Below are positions 1-8,300 of a stretch of DNA of 9,927 bases, in pieces; the stretch's first letter is position 1; the number at the start of each line of letters is the position of its first letter. The position numbers were made by a program, and so were the translations under genes. Source of the stretch: an uncultured Oscillospiraceae bacterium (GTDB taxonomy: Bacteria; Bacillota; Clostridia; Oscillospirales; Ruminococcaceae); NCBI GenBank assembly GCA_934446565.1, contig CAKSEO010000068.1, positions 1 to 9,927 on the forward strand. The letters run 5' to 3'. The notes under the pieces were generated by a model that saw only the letters and a list, made by a program, of their open reading frames with translations, was not told the origin of the DNA and did no database searches.

Positions 1-85
1 TGGTGCGGGTGACGGGACTTGAACCCGTATGTCATACAACACACGCACCTCAAACGTGCCTGTCTGCCAGTTCCAGCACACCCGC
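1..85 (-). tRNA. tRNA-Leu (anticodon GAG)
   Basis: Read on the minus strand, this is a complete class II tRNA. The acceptor arms GCGGGTG and CACCCGC pair, followed by discriminator A and an encoded CCA at positions 3-1. The T-arm is ACGGG-TTCAAGT-CCCGT. The anticodon stem CACGT/GCGTG (one G-U pair) closes the 7-base loop TTGAGGT, which places GAG as the anticodon, reading CUC and CUU leucine codons. The long variable arm (TGT...ACA stem) is the hallmark of Leu, Ser and bacterial Tyr tRNAs and agrees with Leu. The encoded CCA means no tailing is needed. The gene lies right at the window edge, so further tRNAs could follow to the left. Confidence 0.96.
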
Positions 86-166
86 AAATATTACCCGTCG
101 AGTCCCTAACCTCTCTGTCAAGCTTTTTGCTTTCTTTCGGAGTTCTTAGCTCTCAACGACTATGTT

Positions 167-195
167 ATTATATCACAGGCAAGCAGATTTGTCAA
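167..195 (-). promoter_or_regulatory. Strong housekeeping-sigma promoter for tRNA-Leu
   Basis: On the minus strand a perfect TTGACA (190-195) is followed after exactly 17 bp by a perfect TATAAT (167-172). TG stands one base before the -10, so it is also an extended -10 box. Transcription should start near position 160, leaving a leader of about 75 nt before the mature tRNA. All consensus elements at optimal spacing suggest very high output, as expected for a stable RNA. Confidence 0.9.
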
Positions 196-206
196 TAGCT
201 TTTTTC

Positions 207-227
207 AAAAAAACTCGGAATTTTCGA
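207..227 (-). terminator. Possible weak terminator after the DUF2508 gene
   Basis: Just downstream of the DUF2508 stop codon, the minus strand shows a small AT-rich hairpin (215-227: TCGAA, 3-nt loop, TTCGA/TTCCGA with a G-U pair). It is followed by a run of seven T (207-213 on the plus strand read as A). The stem is only about 5 bp, so the call rests mainly on the T-run and the position between the cluster end and the tRNA promoter. Confidence 0.35.
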
Positions 228-244
228 ATATTTTTTTATCCAGC

Positions 245-499
245 CTATTTCACCGGCTTTTCATCGGGGAATTCCAGACGAATACCGCTTTCCCGAGCCC
301 GCCTGTAAAGTGCGGAGATCCGGCACTGCACCGCGTTTTCTTCAAAAATGAGAGCGTCGATATCGGAATCAGCAGTCACATTGTCGAAATTCACGCGGAT
401 ACACTTCAGCCTGTCCATTAATTCGTCGTACTCTCTCTTGAAAGCCCTTGTGCGGGATTCCTCCGCGGTTGGGCGGCGTTTCATCAGACTTTTCAGCAT
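245..499 (-). CDS. DUF2508 (YaaL-like) family small protein
   Basis: An 84-residue basic, helix-rich protein. The central part reads FDNVT...DIDALIFEENAVQCR...LYRRARESGI, which from memory matches the DUF2508/YaaL pattern (F-x-x-VT-D-x-x-ID-x-x-I-x-x-x-x-A-x-x-R-x-x-x-L-x-x-x-A-[KR]). Function in the family is unknown; in Bacillus the relative sits near recR. The start chosen (ATG 497-499) has AAAGGAG five bases upstream. An in-frame ATG 48 bases further upstream has no such site and would place 16 extra residues over the ribosome-binding region. The gene follows the TraB-family gene by 71 nt, so it is either the last gene of that cluster or has its own weak promoter (a TATAAT lies at 537-542 on the minus strand, without a good -35). 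No recR or dnaX is nearby. Confidence 0.75.
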   Translation of the reverse strand: MLKSLMKRRPTAEESRTRAFKREYDELMDRLKCIRVNFDNVTADSDIDALIFEENAVQCRISALYRRARESGIRLEFPDEKPVK

Positions 500-570
500 G
501 GCGGCTCCTTTCACAATTGTTGCCGTGTTTTGCTGAATTATATTCACGCCGCCCCGGGATTATGCCGACA

Positions 571-1572
571 TCAAGCCGCTGGAGTCTCCCCGGAGACCGC
601 CTCCTGCGGACGGATAGCGCTGACTGTGTAACCGTCTTCCCCGAGAATGTCGATGACGGAAGGACGCGCATAGAAATGCATAGTCCCCACGAACACAAAC
701 GCCCTGTCTCCGTTCTCAAGTGCGCTTTCAACGAATCCAGCCATCTCCTGCTGCCTGTCGGCGTACATCATATTATAATATGTCTGCCATTCCTCCGCGT
801 CGCCGACATCTTCCGGGTCATAGACCTCCAGCCCGCTGAAATAGCCCTCGTCAAAACTCTGCCATGCGTCCAGCAGCTCCAGCGTAGAACTCACCTGCTC
901 GCTGAGCCTGTCGTCGCCGACGCACTCGCCCAGCAGCTCTGTCTGGACGCTCATCGGGACGCTTCCCATCATTTTGTACTGTGAAACTGCTCCCTCTATC
1001 TCACGTATCTCCTTGTGGTCGCCGTGAGCCATTTTCAGGAATGTAGATTCCGTGCCGTACTCCGAACTTACCCCAGCACGGTCCAATACCACAGAGCTGA
1101 ACATAGAGGTCCAGTAAAACGGTGTCATATTCTCCAGAGCCACATTATATATACCGAGCTCCTTGAAATACTCCACGACCTGGTCGTGCTGCGGAATAAG
1201 CTCAGCCGCGGTGCAGCCCTCCAGCCGGAGATACCCGGCGCATTCGTACATCAGCCTGTTGTCGCCCTCAAATGTGACAGTGTCCAGTTCCGGCGCGACA
1301 TAGGAGCTGTTGCGGTACGCCTCCAGTACGTATTCCGGGTATTTAGTATCCTCTGTACCCGCGTGCATGCTGCCCAGCAAAAACACCTGTGCGCCTGTCT
1401 GCTGATCCTCGACCACCCAGAAAGGCGGAGTTACCGTACCCGGCTCTGATTCCGGAGTGAGATCGACCTCCAGCGGCTCCGAAGCCACTGCCGGCTCCAC
1501 TTTTCCCGCACACCCCGTGAACAGCATAGCTGCGCACAAAATCGAAGCCGCAGCTTTAATATGTATCCTCAT
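571..1572 (-). CDS. TraB/GumN-family (Tiki-like) lipoprotein
   Basis: A 333-residue protein that starts MRIHIK and has a lipoprotein signal peptide: basic N-region, hydrophobic core, then LFTG-C with the lipidated Cys at residue 21. It should be anchored on the outer face of the cytoplasmic membrane. After an acidic, Pro/Glu-rich linker (about 22-50), the mature domain carries the two GxxH motifs of the TraB/GumN clan: G67-S-M-H70 (FLLGSMHAG) and G296-T-M-H299 (FVFVGTMHFY). It also has the conserved Glu in APELD (E95). In Tiki proteases these residues form a metal site, so a metallopeptidase-like activity is possible; bacterial substrates are largely unknown. The ATG overlaps the TGA of the upstream small gene (TGATG), arguing for translational coupling. 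An in-frame GTG 33 bases earlier is a poorer start because it would put extra residues before the signal peptide. Confidence 0.87.
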   Translation of the reverse strand: MRIHIKAAASILCAAMLFTGCAGKVEPAVASEPLEVDLTPESEPGTVTPPFWVVEDQQTGAQVFLLGSMHAGTEDTKYPEYVLEAYRNSSYVAPELDTVTFEGDNRLMYECAGYLRLEGCTAAELIPQHDQVVEYFKELGIYNVALENMTPFYWTSMFSSVVLDRAGVSSEYGTESTFLKMAHGDHKEIREIEGAVSQYKMMGSVPMSVQTELLGECVGDDRLSEQVSSTLELLDAWQSFDEGYFSGLEVYDPEDVGDAEEWQTYYNMMYADRQQEMAGFVESALENGDRAFVFVGTMHFYARPSVIDILGEDGYTVSAIRPQEAVSGETPAA

Positions 1573-1796
1573 CAGTTCGAAAGCCTTGAAAGGCAGTCCT
1601 CGCACGCCTGACCCTCGTCGGCGTACTCATTGATATCTATGCGGTCGCCGTCCTCGCTGTAGTATACCAGCCACTTTCCGCCCTCGTTTATCAGGCATAT
1701 GCGCTGGTCGTCGTCATCGCCGCTGCCGCAGATATTGTAGTAATAATGCGGGATATCAAGCTCAAATAGCTTTGTCTGTAAGTCCTGTACTGTCAT
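1572..1796 (-). CDS. Small acidic protein, possibly Imm59-like
   Basis: A 74-residue acidic protein with a consensus AGGAGG four bases before its ATG. The pattern is an N-terminal helix (LQTKLFELDIP), a YYYNICG strand, a DDDD turn, ICL....GGKWLVYYSEDGDR, and a final helix ending in EGQACEDCL. The W-x-V-Y-Y-x-E-x-G-x-R core followed by E-x-x-A-C recalls, from memory, the Imm59 type of polymorphic-toxin immunity proteins, but no toxin gene is seen here and the match is unverified. It is 26 nt downstream of the histidine phosphatase and overlaps the TraB-family gene by one base, so it is co-translated with the latter. It could equally be a stand-alone ligand-binding domain of unknown role. Confidence 0.7.
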   Translation of the reverse strand: MTVQDLQTKLFELDIPHYYYNICGSGDDDDQRICLINEGGKWLVYYSEDGDRIDINEYADEGQACEDCLSRLSN

Positions 1797-1822
1797 GATT
1801 CCTCCTGTTGTCGTCCTGTGTT

Positions 1823-2431
1823 TTAAAACAGTCTGCCGCCTATCTCAAAGACCGGTCCCTTCTGCCACAGGAATGTGGACAGAAGTATCTCAAATCCTTC
1901 GCCGGGACCGCACATGTAATCCGCCGGATGTCCCTTGGGAAGCCCGAATCCGGCAAGCAGGTTAGTGATGACGCCGCCGTGTGTGATCACCGCGGCGCGG
2001 TCGATATCTTTCTTCATCATATCGCGGAATATTATATCCAATCCGCTGATACAACGCAGTGAGAAATCCCCGAACTTCTCGCCCTCAGGAGGACATGCCT
2101 CAGGACCTCCCTTGAGCCACGCGATGTACTCCGGCAGGTTTTCGAGCTCTTTCTGTGTCTTTCCCTCGAACTTTCCGAAATCCATCTCAGCAATCTCGTC
2201 AACCTTGGAAAGCTTGATATCCGGGTAGATTATCTGCGCAGTTTCAACGCATCGCGTGAGCGGAGAGGTGTACACTTTCCCGACGTCGGGATAAACGCCG
2301 GCCTTTACGAACTCCTTTATCTGCTGCTCACCCTGGGGGCAGAGCGCAAGGTCAGTCTGACCGATGTACTTTCCGTCAAGATTACCCTCGGTTATGCCGT
2401 GACGAATCAGATACAGATAGTAATTTTTCAT
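1823..2431 (-). CDS. Histidine phosphatase family protein (CobC/GpmB-like)
   Basis: A 202-residue cytoplasmic protein of the 2H phosphatase (phosphoglycerate mutase-like) superfamily. The signature LIRHGITEGN gives R10 and the phospho-accepting H11. Y-T-S-P-L-T-R60 supplies the second phosphate-binding Arg. EMDFGKFEG supplies E82, the likely acid/base, and V-I-T-H151-G-G is the second catalytic His. All four catalytic residues are present, so it should be active. The length and the GQTDL and EMDFG motifs fit small phosphatases such as alpha-ribazole phosphatase or PhoE-like enzymes, but with no cobalamin genes nearby the substrate cannot be assigned. The start is set at MKNYYLYLIRHG because the fold begins there; the open frame extends 30 codons upstream through AT-rich promoter-like DNA. 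AAAGG lies 11 bases before this ATG. It is probably first in the leftward cluster. Confidence 0.9.
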   Translation of the reverse strand: MKNYYLYLIRHGITEGNLDGKYIGQTDLALCPQGEQQIKEFVKAGVYPDVGKVYTSPLTRCVETAQIIYPDIKLSKVDEIAEMDFGKFEGKTQKELENLPEYIAWLKGGPEACPPEGEKFGDFSLRCISGLDIIFRDMMKKDIDRAAVITHGGVITNLLAGFGLPKGHPADYMCGPGEGFEILLSTFLWQKGPVFEIGGRLF

Positions 2432-2694
2432 GTGATTTATTACCTTTCGTATTATATATTTTTTTGACTTGTGGTGGCTCGGATGTCCGGTCACAATATA
2501 CAGCGCTGTTCCCGAAAACATTGTCTCAAGCCCTCGAAAAACGCATAACTGTTATAGATAATGCCCTATGGTACTGTCGTTTTTTTGTTAAATATGACAC
2601 TTTACAAATCGGAATATCCAGTTTATAATATACAATATGGTATTATAAATAAAATAAAATAACCATGGGGAAAATAACACTAAGGAGAAAATGT
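2432..2694. other. Divergent intergenic region between phosphatase and XRE genes
   Basis: No gene is seen here. The rightward promoter of the XRE gene is clear (listed separately). For the leftward gene, a TATAAT (2451-2456, minus strand) sits 19 bases before the start codon but has no recognisable -35, so that promoter is only tentative. The heptamer TATGGTA occurs twice (2567-2573 and 2636-2642), on either side of the rightward promoter. Confidence 0.5.
2601..2629 (+). promoter_or_regulatory. Promoter of the XRE regulator
   Basis: TTTACA (2601-2606) and TATAAT (2624-2629) are separated by 17 bp, a near-consensus housekeeping promoter. The expected start is near 2636, giving a leader of about 60 nt. 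A second possible -10, TGGTATTAT (2638-2646), follows immediately and could act as an extended -10. Confidence 0.8.
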
Positions 2695-3363
2695 ATGAAT
2701 AAAGACTTCCCCCGTATCATGACGCTTCTGCGTAAGGAACGGGGTCTTAGCCAGAAACAGGCGGCGGCTGACCTTGAGGTCACGCAGGCGCTGCTGTCGC
2801 ATTACGAAAACGGCAAGCGCGAATGCGGACTTGACTTCCTGGTACGCGCTGCGGATTACTATAATGTTTCAGTTGATTACCTCCTCGGCCGCTCGCCGAT
2901 GAGCAGCGGCGCGTCTCTGACGGAGCAGGAGCTCCCGGAAAGCACGGACGCCGAGAAGTACGATGGTTCCCCCTCCGGGCTGTCAGTATTCTTCCAGAAG
3001 AAACTGCTTACAAACTCCATCGAGATTCTGTTTTCACTGCTGATAAAGGCGAAAAACTCCGAGCTCTCCAAAGCTGTGTATTCCTACCTGTCTCTTGCGG
3101 TGTACCGTTGCTTCAGAATGATACACAGCGCCGGCAGGGATAACGACGAGCACGCATTCAGTGTTCCGGAGGAAAAGGTCGCAGGACTTACTTCTGCGGC
3201 GCTCTCCATCGAGGATATCCACGCAAAGGCCGCCGGATTCACCGGAGGCTCCGAGGATGACAAGATAACCACAGCGCGGCTGGAACAGGAATATTCCAAG
3301 CAGGCGGCGGCGCTGCTATCCATAGTGAACAGCTCCGAAAAGACGCTGAACAAACTCATGTGA
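2695..3363 (+). CDS. XRE-family transcriptional regulator
   Basis: A 222-residue protein. Residues 6-64 form a canonical XRE/Cro-C1 helix-turn-helix: IMTLLRKERGLSQKQAA, then LEVTQALLSHYENGKR as turn and recognition helix, then the closing helix ending in YYNVSVDYLLGR. Residues 68-95 are a polar, probably flexible linker. Residues 96-222 are helix-rich without a family I can name, and may bind a ligand or dimerise. The start at 2695 is chosen because AAGGAG lies seven bases upstream; an in-frame ATG at 2665 lacks a site and would place that Shine-Dalgarno inside the gene. The gene stands alone, with its own promoter and terminator. Autoregulation is plausible, and the divergent phosphatase gene is a possible target, but both are inference. 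Confidence 0.9.
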   Translation: MNKDFPRIMTLLRKERGLSQKQAAADLEVTQALLSHYENGKRECGLDFLVRAADYYNVSVDYLLGRSPMSSGASLTEQELPESTDAEKYDGSPSGLSVFFQKKLLTNSIEILFSLLIKAKNSELSKAVYSYLSLAVYRCFRMIHSAGRDNDEHAFSVPEEKVAGLTSAALSIEDIHAKAAGFTGGSEDDKITTARLEQEYSKQAAALLSIVNSSEKTLNKLM

Positions 3364-3382
3364 AATGAGATCCATACATACC

Positions 3383-3409
3383 GCGGACATCGAAAGATGT
3401 CCGCTTTTT
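3383..3409 (+). terminator. Intrinsic terminator of the XRE gene
   Basis: A perfect 9-bp stem GCGGACATC / GATGTCCGC closes a GAAA tetraloop and is followed by TTTTTATTTTT. It begins 20 bases after the XRE stop. The T-run overlaps the stop codon of the converging flippase gene. On the minus strand no T-run follows the hairpin, so it should act mainly rightward. Confidence 0.93.
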
Positions 3410-4853
3410 ATTTTTCCGCACCATCCTCAGGACTTCCGCCCCTGCCCGTGCGGCGTCTGATGAACAGCTTGACAGCATTTGCGGCGGTCTTGAAGTTGAT
3501 GGCGCACAGGAACACGAACAGCACGGAATTCAGACAGTGGAGCAGCGGACCGTTGTCGAGCGTCATGACGCAAACGGACATAGCAGCGATTATCATGAGA
3601 TTTATCGCCATTTTAAGGTAATCCACATTAACAACGAGGAACTGCCGCGTGTCGATGGCGCGAACGATATATACCAGCAGGTAGCAGATAAGCGTTGCAA
3701 TAGCCGCTCCCATAACTCCCAACGGGGAGTTTAGCAGGACAAGGTTGAGCACAACGTTGGTGACTGCGCCTACGATACTGGTGACAAGGGAATGCGAGGT
3801 CTTGTTCTTTGCCTCATAGATCGAGCTCAGGAAGTTGTTGAAGCTCTGGAAAATCACCGCCGTAACCAGGAACGGAACATACATATAAGCTCCCTCAAAT
3901 CCCTCAGCGCCGAAGAACGGCATGATTATCGGACGCAGCACCAGCAGTATGCCGGACGCGGTTATGTACATGACGGTCTGCATCATGCCGAAAACATTTG
4001 AGTAGAATTCGCTTATCTTGCGGGAGTTCCGTTCGGTTATCGCGGACATATGCCACGCCTGGGAGAATATCCCGACCACCAGGGCTGCAAGATTCGGGAA
4101 TTTGAACGCGAACGAGTAAACGCCGTTGGCGGCGCTGCCGTGGATAGCCGTTACCATGAACGTATCCGAAACATTGATTATCCACCACATGATAGTGGTA
4201 GGCATGAGCGGTATACTGTACTGTATCATGCCCCTTGCAAGCTCGCGGTCGTTTCCGAGCGGTCTGTACTGCCTGAGCAGATTTGCGCGCCAAGTCAGGA
4301 ATACTATAGATATCAGGTCGGCAATCGACACCGACAGAACGTACCCGACAACGCCCATATGGAAAACGCCGAGCAGTATCAGATTCAGAACTATTACCGA
4401 GCAGGTGGTCATAATGCCGTCGATGGCATAAAGCTTGACCCTGCCCCGCGCCCTGACATAGATACCGCAGATGCCCTTGATGCTTCCCGTGGCGACATAC
4501 ATATAAATAAGCCACTGGTACCCCCTGAGCATGTCTATCATGCCTATCAGCGGAATGAACGCCGTGAATATCAGGATACCGACCACCGCAACGTTTATTC
4601 CAATCGAGAGGACGTGCGCTTTTTTCTTGATGGTATCGTCCAGTGTATAGCGAAGCACACCCTCGTTTATCGAGAGCGTCACCACCGATATCAGCAGCGC
4701 CGAGGCATTGATGATGTTGTTGACATCACCGAAGCCCTCCGTACCCAGCCATGCCGTATAGTTGCGCAGCATGAGATACACAAGGAACTTCGACCCGAAC
4801 TGCCCGATCGCCAGAATGATCGTGTTGCTTGCCAGCGTCTGGTATTTATTCAT
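3408..4853 (-). CDS. Polysaccharide/lipid-linked oligosaccharide flippase (MOP superfamily)
   Basis: A 481-residue integral membrane protein with about 14 hydrophobic segments: near residues 11-30, 42-63, 82-104, 113-132, 147-165, 168-189, 213-233, 245-265, 289-307, 325-342, 356-375, 379-399, 414-431 and 436-454. Length, topology and motifs such as the RARGRVKLYAIDG loop and YSIPLMPTTIMWW fit the PST/Wzx branch of the MOP exporters, which flip undecaprenyl-linked sugars across the cytoplasmic membrane. The C-terminus is a basic, polar tail. It follows tadA by 27 nt with only a weak ribosome site (GAAAG), so it probably depends on read-through from the rlmB-tadA operon. No glycosyltransferase or capsule gene is in the window, so the substrate is unknown. 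The related MurJ and SpoVB groups are alternatives I consider less likely. Confidence 0.85.
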   Translation of the reverse strand: MNKYQTLASNTIILAIGQFGSKFLVYLMLRNYTAWLGTEGFGDVNNIINASALLISVVTLSINEGVLRYTLDDTIKKKAHVLSIGINVAVVGILIFTAFIPLIGMIDMLRGYQWLIYMYVATGSIKGICGIYVRARGRVKLYAIDGIMTTCSVIVLNLILLGVFHMGVVGYVLSVSIADLISIVFLTWRANLLRQYRPLGNDRELARGMIQYSIPLMPTTIMWWIINVSDTFMVTAIHGSAANGVYSFAFKFPNLAALVVGIFSQAWHMSAITERNSRKISEFYSNVFGMMQTVMYITASGILLVLRPIIMPFFGAEGFEGAYMYVPFLVTAVIFQSFNNFLSSIYEAKNKTSHSLVTSIVGAVTNVVLNLVLLNSPLGVMGAAIATLICYLLVYIVRAIDTRQFLVVNVDYLKMAINLMIIAAMSVCVMTLDNGPLLHCLNSVLFVFLCAINFKTAANAVKLFIRRRTGRGGSPEDGAEK

Positions 4854-4880
4854 GAAAACATTCTTTCGTTGTGTAGTGTG

Positions 4881-5348
4881 TTAATCGTCCGCAGGCTTCG
4901 CCCGGAGCTCCCTGAAGAAATCCGTGAGCACTCCGCTGCACTGTTCCATCAGAATACGACTGCGGACAAACGGTATATGCGTGAACCGCTCCTCAAAGAG
5001 GTTCACAACAGAGGCGCAGGCGCCGTTCTTGTCGTCGAACGCCCCGTAGACCAGCCTTTTCAGCCGGGAGTTCATCACCGCCCCGGCGCACATCGGGCAG
5101 GGTTCAAGCGTAACGTAAAGCGTGCAGCCGGTAAGCCGCCAGCTCCCAAGGTGCTTTGCAGCCTGCTCTATCGCCAGTATCTCAGCGTGAGCGGTCGGGG
5201 ACTGTAAATGCTCCCGGAGGTTCCAGCCCTCGCCGATGATATTTCCGTCCGGGTCTACGACGATAGCGCCGACGGGTATCTCGCCAAGCTCTGCGGCGCG
5301 TTTTGCGCGCTCCAGAGCCTGGGTCATGTATTCCTCGTCAAGGGTCAT
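4881..5348 (-). CDS. tadA: tRNA-specific adenosine deaminase
   Basis: A 155-residue protein of the cytidine deaminase fold. It has the zinc site H54-A-E56 and P-C84-P-M-C87, in the order and spacing of TadA, with E56 as the proton shuttle. The N-terminal MTQALERAKRAAELGEIPVGAIVV and the C-terminal SGVLTDFFRELR also match TadA. It converts A34 to inosine in the anticodon of tRNA-Arg(ACG), allowing one tRNA to read several CGN codons; it is generally essential. Length is normal for the family. The ATG is one base after the TAG of the large membrane protein gene (TAG-C-ATG), so translation is probably coupled; the ribosome site AGGCGG lies in the end of that gene. A general guanine or cytosine deaminase is less likely given the full-length match. 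Confidence 0.95.
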   Translation of the reverse strand: MTLDEEYMTQALERAKRAAELGEIPVGAIVVDPDGNIIGEGWNLREHLQSPTAHAEILAIEQAAKHLGSWRLTGCTLYVTLEPCPMCAGAVMNSRLKRLVYGAFDDKNGACASVVNLFEERFTHIPFVRSRILMEQCSGVLTDFFRELRAKPADD

Positions 5349-5349
5349 G

Positions 5350-8300
5350 CTATATCCGCCTGAAAGACTGCACCATTATAGTGAGCAGCAGCCATACTAT
5401 ATTATATCCGACTATCCAGAATCCGTTCAGCAGCGAATAGTTCCTGAAGATCGCGAAGATGAACACCAGCAGAACTCCCAGTGCGATACCGAATATCTCC
5501 ATGATACAGCCGAGCCGTATCCGCTCGCCGAGCGCTCTTGCGCCGTTTATCGCAGAAGCGAGGGAGGAGAACGTCCCATCGCAGGAAACCGCAGCGCTTC
5601 CCTTTCCGGCGTACTTCGTATGCTCATCGAACGTGTCATGAGCCTCCGCAGGGAGGATGCGCACGTTATCCGCGTAGATGTCGAACAGTTCAGAGACCAC
5701 TCCCTCGGTCAGCGCGCCGTCCACTGTCTTTACGATAAGGCTGACATCGTTGCGGGCGAGCTTCTGCACCTGCTGCTTGACCTGCGGGTTAGCCGTCAGC
5801 GTAACGAAGAACAGCATGCAGACTTCGCCTGCGACCGCGAGGTATATCACCTCGTCGTTCTTTTTGTTGAGCGCGCTCTCTTTCTTGCCGTCAGGGACGG
5901 TGATACCGTGGGACTTCATGTGGTCGCGGCTTCCGAGAAGCACTCTGCGGCTGCCTATCCAGCCGGAAACGCCGAGTCCGCTCTCGTAGACGCAGTTGGA
6001 AACTTTCTTGAGCAGCGCGGGCTTGTAGTTGAGCATGTTAAACAGCGGGTCAGCAAGAATGCTGTCGGAGCTTACCGCAAGGCTTGCGGCGTAGATTATC
6101 GCCTCGTCTATCGTGATACGCTGCGAGCCATTTTTGCCGTTCTTGTTGTAGTCCCAGATATTGCGGATGGAAACGGAGCCAGCCGGGAACAGGGTCTTAG
6201 CCTCGACCAGCACGGAGTTGACGGCGCTGAAATCCTCGACAGCGCTGTATCCCAGGATAGCGGCACGGCGCGATGTGGTCTTTCTGGAAGCGCTCAGCAT
6301 AGGCAGCATGACGATAAGCGCGCCAGTAAAGGAAGCGCCCACGCACAGCACGGCTGAAAATACCGTAGCAGCGAACGACCACTGGTTCATCACATTGGAG
6401 GTCACTCCGGTTTCCGCAAAGAATCCGAGCGCTCCGGCAACTACTGACACGCCAAGGATGACCGGCGTGAGCACGCGGGAAATTCTGTCCGAAACGTCCT
6501 CGCAGTAGGTGGAGATTATGAAATCGCAGAGCATTTCGGTCTTTCGCATGGACGCTATGACCGGAATGCCATGACCTGCGCCCCTTGCAAGGCGCTCGGC
6601 GTCCTCGCCGTCGGTGCATTCCACGAAATACTTGTCAGTATCGCCGGAAATGAACCGGAAATTGTTCTTAGCCGCACGAACGGTGCAGATCTTCGAAATA
6701 GTATTGAACGACAGCGCCAGCATAGATACCAGCAGATAGCAGAACGACCTGTTCATTGCAAGGTAGTTCGTTTCCGCGAGGTACATAACGATAGCGCCGA
6801 GCGAACCGAGATGGGCGAAGGCGCACAGGGTATCGCCGTCCGGCTTTCCGCGGAACAGACGGGAAAACCCGTTGGTGATAACGCTGGAGCATGCCCCGAA
6901 GCTCAGTATGCCGATGGTAAGGTTAGCATACAGGAAGATATCCGGCTTGATGAGCTCGGAAAGGATCGGGATGCTGTCTATCTTGAAGAAGTAGATGAGC
7001 GCCACGATAGCCGTCGCAGCAGTCAGCAGCAGGAGGATAGTCAGCCGTCCCGCAAGACCCTTGCCGGCTCTCGCAAGTCTTTCGGTGATGACGTTTTCGT
7101 CGTCGAGGTCGATTATCTCGTCCTCGTCGTCCTCATCGTCGTAACCGTCGTCCTCTGCTTCCTTTTCCTCAGCTTCCTCTACCTCGTCGTCGATATCGGC
7201 GAGCATGAAGTTCGCGATCTTGCGCTTCTTGCGCTCTGCAAGCGCCTCTGCCTCTCGGACGGCGGCGACCGGGTCGGTCTTGGGAAGTATGCTGGTATCT
7301 ATCACCTTGTTGTCGTAGTCAAGGTTCAGCGACCGCGGCGGGAGATTCTTCGGGTCGGAAAGATCAGTGAGAGTAACTGTGCGTTCCTCTGCACGGTCCT
7401 TTTCGCGCTGCTCCTTCAGCTTCTGATTCAGCGACGCGACCAGCGCTTCGCTGCTGCGCGCCTTGGGGTCGCCAGCTGATTTTTTCTGTGCGCCGGGGGT
7501 GAAAAGTACATTCTCTATCTTAGCTGCCCCTGGTGTTGCTGCGGGATTTGAAGAAACTGTGGCGCCTTTCTTCCGGGAAGTCACCGGGGAGTATTCCTTG
7601 ACGTGCTCCGTTTCGCCGCTGGACATCTTCTTGAGGTCGTTGCCGGAAACCGCGAGCGTGTCGCCGATGTCCCCCTGCGGCTCGGCGGCGTTTTTCAGCT
7701 CGCCGACAGCCTTTTCGCGGGACTCCATCGGATTCAGGGAATCCAGCAGGTCGTCAGGCTCCTCGGCTGCGCGGTCTACCTCGAGCAGGGCGCGGTTTAT
7801 CTCCTCGATACGCTGCATCTTTCTCATCTGCATGGTATCGGAGGTCACAAGGTCGCTTTTGGTGTGGAACACGATATCGTCGCTGCCGGAAACTTTGGGC
7901 TTCACATAGGGCTGGACGTACTCGCTCTCCGGCTGTACGACCTCCTGCGGATGTTCTTCAGAGCCGCCGAACAGCTTTGCCGCCTCGGACGGCGATGAAA
8001 GCTCGGAGGTGTATCCGCTGTGCTCCGGCTCGGCAGGAGCGGTTTTGGCGGGCCTGGCAGGTTCCTTCTCGCTGAACTGCATGTTCAGCTCCTTTTCGGC
8101 GCGTTCCTGCTCAAGGCGTATCTGTTCCTGACGGAGCTGCTCGCGGCGCCTGTCCTCGGCTTTCTTCCGGTTGTTCTCGGACGCGCGGCGGATATTTTCC
8201 GCGCGCTCCCGCGCTTCCTCGTCCTCGGAAACGCTGTCCTCCGCGTATGGAGCCATACGCGTGTGGGAAGTGCTACCTGCGGCACTGTGCAGCTCGCTCT

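Noticed and set aside
584..597. GTCTCC/GGAGAC palindrome near the end of the TraB-family gene as a terminator
   Set aside because: It lies within the coding sequence, has a 2-nt loop and is not followed by a T-run on the minus strand.
448..1449. Rightward open frames opposite the TraB-family gene
   Set aside because: No ribosome site and no recognisable motif. The leftward frame has a signal peptide and two GxxH motifs.
1573..1605. GTG start 33 bases upstream for the TraB-family gene
   Set aside because: It would put 11 residues in front of a standard lipoprotein signal peptide and deepen the overlap with the small gene. The TGATG junction is a better start.
4050..6357. Long rightward open frames (4050-5207 and 5236-6357) opposite the flippase, tadA and the large membrane protein
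   Set aside because: Their translations are rich in Arg, His and Gln without domain motifs, as expected for the complement of GC-rich genes. The opposite strand encodes clear proteins with ribosome sites.
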